Program-made: the position numbers and the translations under genes
Shown here: in pieces, positions 56,801 through 64,000 of the stretch
Layout: each line of letters begins with the position of its first letter
Position numbering within the stretch: the stretch's first letter is position 1
Origin: Tetranychus cinnabarinus
Taxonomy: Eukaryota; Arthropoda; Arachnida; Trombidiformes; Tetranychidae
Reading direction: 5' to 3'
DNA length: 64,000 bases
NCBI GenBank assembly: GCA_022266195.1
Contig: WHVY01000006.1
Span: 1,364,001-1,428,000 of the forward strand
Notes under the pieces: generated by a model
Seen by the model: the letters and a program-made list of their open reading frames with translations, nothing else
Database searches by the model: none
What the model was told of the DNA's origin: nothing

Positions 56801-59800
56801 TAAGTTCCAATCATTTTAATTGATAGCCTCAAGTCTCCATGTATGAGTGTGTCGAAGATATGATGATGTTGATGATGGTAATGATGAGGGCGTTATGATG
56901 ATTAAGTGATGTGCAATGATAAAGGATTTTTTGGGTACAATTTGACGTGTTAAAAATTGGCAAAAACAGCTACAATTTTTTGAGACCAAATTGCATGACA
57001 AAAGCTCATCTTTACTCTATCCCAATGATAATAATAAGATGATGGTGATGATGATGATATAAACTAACAGTTTATGTATTTAAAATTCACAGCAAACGTT
57101 TTCCTCAATCGCCATGTTGTACTCTCTATTCAATCCTCATGTAAATCCTTATAGATTGTCGGTGATGAAAACTAGAGTAAAAAGAGGGTGAAAAAAGATA
57201 AAGATATACGTTAAACTTACATTGAATTCAAAATGATTGATTGAGTAACAAAATGGAATCACATTTTAATCATTTTATCGTGATTTACATCAATAAATCA
57301 TCAATATCAAGCCAATTTTGAGCTTAGTTAATAAGTTAACTCGTACAATCAAATTATATTAAACTTACCTATTGCACACATTTATTTCAGGTTATTAAAA
57401 TCTATCCAATTTGAATATTAATGCAGTCCAAATTGCGTATCACAGCCAACAATTGTTTCGTGTAACTTGTATCCAACACACAAATTTATATATTTGCACT
57501 AATTTGCTTTGTTTAAATTACTAATTACAAGAATATAGAACAAAAATATCTTTATATTATCGATATTAATTGAATGTGATTTGATAAACAAAGGCTTATT
57601 GCTTCATTAGGTGAACGCGTTAGGGATAATCAATATATTTACAACGGTATCAAAATCAGCTGTATCACCGTCTTAACACTTAACCTATTTGCATAAATAG
57701 GTAGACCCAATTAGATATTAACCTTGATTGGGCCCTTATAATGTGAATTAATGTTTGTTAACAGCTAAAGCCGATTGTTAACCTTGACAATCAATCTTAA
57801 TCTTGTTGAATATCGATTTATTTACCATTAATTTGTATAAAATCCTGGACACCTCAATATTCTGATTTACTTTATACTTTTGTGTTGCATAAATTTCGCC
57901 TTCAATTGAACGCCACCAACCAGTCAATAGTGATTAATTTGATTTTGTGGACAGTTAACAGTTGATTGACAAGCTCGTTAATGACTGGAAAAGTCAGTTC
58001 ACGAATGGTACGAATCAAAATGACCAACTTCAACCATAAAAACATCGACAGTTGAGTTTTTCCTCTGGATAAGTGCGACAACTCAAAATTTAACATCAAA
58101 ATTTTAGATTTGCCTCTGAATCAATCTTTAACCATGAATAATTAAGCCGATAGAAACATGTTAGCGCTTATAATAGGCTAATATACGTATACTTATAAAA
58201 TGAAAGTCTAATCGATCTGTTGATCTTGAGCAAGTTGGAAAAGAAAAGCTCATCTCAAATTGAATTCTGCTTTTGAGCAACTTATGAATTACGGTTTGCT
58301 TCAACAGATAATTATAAACAATATCTAAATTGGTGAAAAATTTCATTGCAGATACAATCAAAGATAACCTTTCATCAATAAGGGAATCCCAATCTCAAAA
58401 GCTAACATTTATAATTGAAAAAGTTTATCATTCTAAACGGTAAAACAGTTTTTCATGGGTCATTTTGATTGTTGTTTTCATTGAAAACCAATGTTAAACT
58501 GCAAACCTATTAGTTATATCAAAACTAGGTCAATATTGTGTGCAATTCAAGTTTAAAAAGCTTTACCTTTCGATTAATATTTACACAGACTTTGCTTATT
58601 CAATTACCTAAATCTTGAAATATTTTGATCATTAGAAGATAACCTAATTTTAAGGTGATGATAAATTGAATTGGTAAATTGCTTTGAATATTGTTGTAAA
58701 GGACCAAATAATTGGCACCAAATTTTTCAACACTAGACGCTAAAATATTAGAGTCTAAATAATTGAGAAATAAATGAATAAATGATTTAAAATGTTATTA
58801 TTTTTCCAGCAAAATTCAAGCTTATTGGGTTGCCTTGTAAATTGAAATGACAGTTAAATATTGACCGATATAAAAAGCTATGATTATGATTTTAGATTGT
58901 AAATCATTTCATTGTTTACATACATTTTAAAGTAACTGTGATGATCAACAAAAGGTGATTATCATCTTTCATCTTCTAAACCTTTACATTGATGGGTTTC
59001 AGTTAGAGATAAAGGTAAAGATGGGGATAAAAATAAAGATGAAGATGCTCCAGCTGCATTTACAACGCCCTGTGATGTTACCAAAGGTTATTGGATTCAC
59101 CTTTTATTTTCAGCTCTTAAATCATAACCAAATTTAACTGAATCTGTTTTAATTAAATCACGATTTTTTACTTATTAATATCTCAGCATTTCATTAGAAG
59201 AAAGAAAAAAATTAAACCCAATTTTATCATTTAATTTGTCAAGAAATCATTCCGAAGGTTATTTATTGTATTTTGTTTTGACTTTTTTACCCATTTCAAT
59301 ATTTTCAGTATTGAGACAATGAAAATGTTAAGATAATCTAACCACAAAAAATTGGGTTTTTTTAAGTTAAATCTGATTTTATCCTTTTCTTTGTATTTTT
59401 GTTTCTCTGTTTGAATTTAACTGGATTTGTGTGACAAACAGTTTATTTTGTGTTAAAATTTCAATTTACCTCACAAGTTGGGGTTACAATCAGTAAAAAC
59501 AATCAACTGTTGTCTTACTTGGAAATGAATTGTTTTGCCAATTGTATGGACTGATTAAGATAAGTCACAATAGGAATCATGTTAAATTGTCATGTTGATC
59601 AGGTAAAGTGAAACAAAACAACAGGAGAAGCATTAACTTACTTATTGTGTCCAGTCAAATATGAGTTATCATTTTCCTTCTCAACTTGACCAATGACCTT
59701 TGGGTTAACCTCACATTGGATGGTCATTTAATGAAGCTGTGTTTCTGTTACCTTTCAAAATAACTTAAAAAGCAAGGTTAAGAAGCAACAGAAATAATAA

Positions 59801-62488
59801 AAAATAATCTTTACACGCGTCTGGAAAATGCATTTGCATGTCTTACCTTACAAAGTAAAAAACAAGAGGAAGAAGAGGAAGAAAGAGAAAGAAGAAGAGA
59901 GAGAAAAAAGATGAAGATGAAGATGATGGTGAGCTTTGAGTGCCCCTAAATATACCCTGAGGTAAGTTGATGGTTAAACCATTTCATTCATCATTCAAAA
60001 GGTGCACAATTTGAGAGTTAACAATTGATGTTATTGCATTGACAACGGACTTTTTTTATCGTCACAAGTAATAAACTAACGACAATGATTGACTTTTAAT
60101 TAGACATTGAAATAAACTCACTTTTATCTCCTTTATTAATGATCACCTTTTCAATTGTAAATCAAATGCTTCTTCTTGGCACACTCCAGACTTGATGTGT
60201 TGACTTGAAGTATAAGTAATTGACAAATTATCTTAATTTTGTTTCGATTTCAACTCTTTATGATTTTATATTTTCTTGTTGTTTTTATCAACTAAATTGT
60301 TGTTATTAAGTTTTCATTTTAATTGTCATCATGAGATGTTTCTTGAATCATTAAACATTTCATGAAATCTCTTTGATCCTTTGAGTAATTAGATTTAGAC
60401 TTCAAGTTTCATCTCAACTCTACTTTTCCTTGTTAGACTTAAATATTCAGTTTTAGATTAACATTGCTACTTAATCAATGATTGAAGCACCCAGAGGTTA
60501 AATGATTAAATTGTGTTAATTTGAAATCATTTATTTCAAGGTGAGGCTTTACATTTCATTTAATGACACATTTTGTGTTTCATTTGGCAACTCAAAGTGA
60601 TTCAAATTACAACTAATAATATTATTATCTAAATACAAAATTCAGTAATCAAAGGAGTTATCAAAGGAACCTTATAATGTAAATATCAATAATAATAACT
60701 TACTTTGTTTTCATATTCAAATTTTACTTAATTTTTGTCCAATTACATCCAAATTAAAGGTTATTATTATCAACAAAACCCAACCTAACAATAGTTATCA
60801 TTGTATCATATTTTTCAATACATTTCTTGCATTTCAATTCATATTAAAAATATGTTTCAATTCGTGATTGGAAAGGCAAAAGTGAGGATTAATTAGTTAA
60901 CTATACAATGACTATTTAGATCAACTGCTCATTGAAACGGAAAGTTGAACAAAGATGAAAGTGATGAAAATGATAGCAAAGATGAGGAGACTGGTGGATC
61001 TTAAGACGATGTTAAGATGCAAAGGTGAAGGCAACGAGTCTGATGCCCTTAGGGAAGCAGGTGAACGGCGATGGTTACGAAAGCTTGATAAACAATTTTT
61101 TCAATTCACATTGCATCAACACTTTGACTAATTTAAATTGATAATAGAGATTGCATATTCATTTAGTTCATTGAATGTCTACAAATGTTTGATATCAATC
61201 AATCAATATCTTATTAAATGAACCAAATTAGTGAATCTCTTTTTTTCTGCTGACCAATTATAAAATAGTGTGTAAAACAGGAGATGATTAGTAATTTGAT
61301 TATTCAACCTCAACTATTGGTAACTGTAAAAGTGTGCAATAGTGAGAGGAAACATGATTAAATTTGGTAAAAAGTTAACCAATGTAAATTGAATCGTTAA
61401 ACAGTCAACTACTAATCAACTATAATGAAGGGTAGAGTGAAAAAATTGCAATTATGATACAATTGGAAAGTAGCGAAGAGGACATTTTAAAGGTAAGGTC
61501 AAGCAGCTGAAGCTTCATCCAACAACAAGAAGCTAAATTTACAAGGTAACCTCGTAATCGCTCTTTTAAAAAGGTTATAACCAAACGTCTTAAAAGTCAA
61601 TGACATGACCAAACTTTTAAAATTAATTTTGGTTAAAATAACGGAAATTGGTTTAATTAGTAGCAATGGAAATCCGGAAATCGAGAGAATCACGAAGATT
61701 TGAAGTAAGAAACAGGCGCTGAATAATCTGAACAGTTTACGATGAATTGGTTGGATCGCTGAAAGTTGATGTTAACCTGAAAAGATTATAAGGAAAAAAA
61801 AGACTCATTAGAGTTTACTCATTGAAATTATCATGTAAAGTTTGGTGAAACTGAAAGCTTCAAGTTTACAAGATAAGCCAAGCTATTTGAACACAATTGT
61901 GTTAAGGAGGAGCAACAAAAACAGATAAAGTTACTTTGTTATTTCAATATTATTATAGGGTAAAGAGGCGGACACAGATTCTCATGATAATAATAATGAT
62001 ATTATCATAATGTAATATTGTTACTTTGGTAACACAGAATTAACTAGACGCGTGTTTGCAAAGTAACCAAAATGTAAGGCCTTTCCATGTTCCTCTCCTT
62101 CTCGTTGTGTTTTTTTTTCTTGTTGCTGCTCCAACAATCGTTGTTATTAACCTTAAGGCTACGACTTTTTTACGCATTTTTATTTTTACCTTTTACCAGT
62201 TAACATCATTTTAACTTGTCAAATGATCCTCATCACTTTGCTTTTACCTTTTTCTTGTTTCTTTTTCGTTGTTTTTGCTACTTGATAATATTAAATAATC
62301 ATTAACGTTGTACTTTTATACACCACCATCATCATCATTTGAATTTACGTAAATTTCATTTGCTTTTTGTTTTCATCTTTTCTCTTCTTCTTCTTCTTCT
62401 TTCTTGTCCTTCATTTTCATTTTGTTTTTGCTCGATCCAACACATTGCAACAGTCAAATATCCAAAGCGTGCCATTAAGTTAACCAAA
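53854..62488. other. Gene-poor stretch of about 8.6 kb
   Basis: No recognisable coding exon, LTR or tRNA. It is AT-rich, with ATTAAT/TAATTA-like words, ATGATG microsatellite patches (near 57030), a polypurine tract (59862-59935) and polypyrimidine runs near the right end. It is the longest gene-free stretch in the window and lies upstream of the exon at 62489, so regulatory DNA or unseen leader exons are possible. Confidence 0.45.
59862..59935 (+). repeat. Polypurine tract (GA-rich)
   Basis: About 70 bases almost wholly A and G (GAGGAAGAAGAGG pattern), ending in ATGAAGATGAAGATGATGG. It is a simple repeat that may form unusual DNA structure. Confidence 0.7.
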
Positions 62489-62871
62489 ATGATGAAAGAT
62501 ATTAAGCCTGATTTAACATCAGCATCAGCATCAAATTATCAAACATGGACTCCATCGATAGCGCAACATTTGATTACTGGAGATTCAACGATTACATCAA
62601 CAAGTTATGATGAAAATTGTAGCCAAGGAATTGATTATAGTTATGAACAGTTTCCAAACAGTTTGATCACCTCACAGCCTCTTTCATCGCCAACAGTTAA
62701 TTCACCATCATCTTCGTCATCTTCCTCTTCATCTTCACTTTCATCTTTAATTTCAGTATCCACAACTACTTGCCATTATTCAAGTGATTCAACGACAACA
62801 ACAATAAACCAAGTTAGACTCGATCCAAGTAAAACAGATTCAACAACCGCATCTGAAGGAATCAAGAAAAG
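62489..62871 (+). CDS. Probable first coding exon of an unidentified Ser/Thr-rich protein
   Basis: From ATG 62489 (a second ATG follows directly) 127 codons run to a possible donor AG|GTAAAA at 62871, phase 2. The frame upstream to 62339 opens with TTG and is leader-like. The peptide has an aromatic/polar start (NYQTWTPSIAQHL, then YDENCSQGIDYSYEQF), a run of about 12 Ser near residues 70-85 and Thr-rich segments, ending EGIKKR. Such composition is common in N-terminal regions of transcription factors, but no domain is present. The next exon was not found before 64000, so the intron would exceed 1.1 kb. It could also be a short complete gene ending at the TAA just after the donor. Confidence 0.4.
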
Positions 62872-64000
62872 GTAAAATTAGTTAAACATTCATAACCATT
62901 TTTAATGTTCAATGAATTACAATGAGCATCATTCAATTGAAATAGGCAACAATAAATAACAAATTTGATTGGTAAACCTGCCACAGAGTAAAAACACACA
63001 GACAAATTTAATTTAATACAATAAATCAATGGTTAACTTTGTGATTAACTTTGATTTACAAGATTTTCCTGTAAATTGTCAAGGCAATTTAACATTAAGA
63101 CCTAAATTTATCCCATTTTTGTCAAATTATACATGAAAAGGCTAATCAATGAAACAATTAAATTGAATCATTGATTGAAATCTTTGCAAAAAGCAAAAAA
63201 TTATCATGAAGGAAAAAGTAAAATTAACAGAAAAGTATTAATACTGAATTGCTTGCAGGCTCATGCTACTGCCATGCTTTACTTGCCCAACCTTAATTTT
63301 TACTTCATCATCTTCATCTTCACTCTATCATCATCATCTTCTTCTCCTCTCACCATAATCATCTTTACCTCAATGAAAAACCATTGAAGGCCTCAACTAA
63401 ATTGTTTCAACATTCAATATAATTAAGCTTAATATTTTTCTCATTTTCATTTCTCAACTCTTTCTACATCTTTTTTTTCCTTTAATCTTTATTAATTCTG
63501 GCTAAACAAAATCCTATAAAATTTATCGTTCAGATATTATCGTTTCATGTTCATACCTTGTATAGGTTGATAGTTTTGTATTGAATTTGCGCACTTAAAA
63601 TGATAATAATAATAATAATGAACATAATTTAATAATTCATAATATTATTATTGAGAAGAAGAAGGCAATAAAGTAGAAAAATTGTAATTTAATTCATGTG
63701 TTGAAATCAATCAGAAAAAATTGAGCTTCTCAGAATTTCCTCACTTTTCAGATAATTATACTTTGATTAGGATCTAACATCTTACTGATCAAATTTGCTG
63801 TAAACTTATTAACTTTCATGAAGCACAGAAAAGCTTGAATTTAATCAAATAATTGTAGCTTTTTCATGTTAATGTCAACAATTACAACTTTGCTTTAACT
63901 TTATTTTCCCTGTTGAAAGGTCAATTAAAATTGTTATTTCAATTTAGGTTGCCAGATTGAAACGTTTCAAGGAAAAGGGTAGAAACACGGTTTTACGTTG
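62872..64000. other. Probable intron or 3' sequence, no further exon seen
   Basis: AT-rich, with a polypyrimidine stretch near 63306-63350 and an AAT microsatellite at 63602-63620. The frame at 63175-63387 is not convincing. Confidence 0.4.

Noticed and set aside
62339..62488. Signal peptide-like hydrophobic leader on the 62.5-kb exon
   Set aside because: Its start is TTG and the hydrophobic residues come from a TTC/CTT polypyrimidine run; the first ATG is at 62489.
1..64000. tRNA, rRNA, CRISPR arrays, bacterial-type operons
   Set aside because: No cloverleaf with B-box GGTTCGANTCC, no rRNA-like blocks, no regular spacer repeats; introns and poly(A) signals mark the sequence as eukaryotic nuclear.

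Overview
The window looks like nuclear DNA of a small, AT-rich arthropod genome. Genes have short introns (mostly about 60-110 nt), GT-AG junctions and close spacing. The set of orthologues (V-ATPase A, eIF2-alpha, PSS1, BUD13, Porcupine, Wntless, NAA50) is animal. A compact chelicerate, such as a spider mite of the Tetranychus type, is my best guess. That is inference; no single sequence here proves the species.

Layout. 1-3.7 kb: the 3' end of an unknown gene, then sequence with no recognisable gene. 3.7-25 kb: a four-unit tandem array (A-D). Each unit holds a two-exon gene for a small DNA-binding-type protein (Lys/Pro/Glu-rich stretch, helix-turn-helix-like segment, two C2H2 fingers), followed by a long imperfect foldback. 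Units B and C each carry a Ty1/copia LTR retrotransposon at the same base, with the same 5-bp target duplication, so one insertion was later duplicated with its unit. One copia copy keeps an intact Gag-Pol frame; the other has a 1-bp deletion. 25-31 kb: a divergent pair of single-exon, IPT/TIG-like type I membrane protein genes. 31-35 kb: no gene seen. 35-54 kb: a housekeeping and Wnt-secretion block: eIF2-alpha copy 1 (+), PSS1 (-), V-ATPase A (-), BUD13 (-), porcupine (+), a truncated BUD13 pseudogene (-), wntless (+), eIF2-alpha copy 2 (+), NAA50 (+). 54-62.5 kb: a long gene-free stretch ending at a probable first coding exon of an unidentified Ser/Thr-rich protein.

How genes relate. Porcupine (the ER acyltransferase that lipidates Wnt) and Wntless (the carrier that takes acylated Wnt to the surface) act in successive steps and are neighbours here, about 1.1 kb apart in the same direction. 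Each lies head-to-head with a BUD13 sequence: the real gene before porcupine and a decayed partial copy, including its 5' leader intron, before wntless. A duplicated BUD13-side promoter segment may therefore have been placed upstream of wntless. The two eIF2-alpha copies encode the same protein and by eye differ by one silent base, while their flanks have diverged, which points to gene conversion. The ZnF array, its foldbacks and the young copia record a readable series of insertion, deletion and unequal crossing-over.
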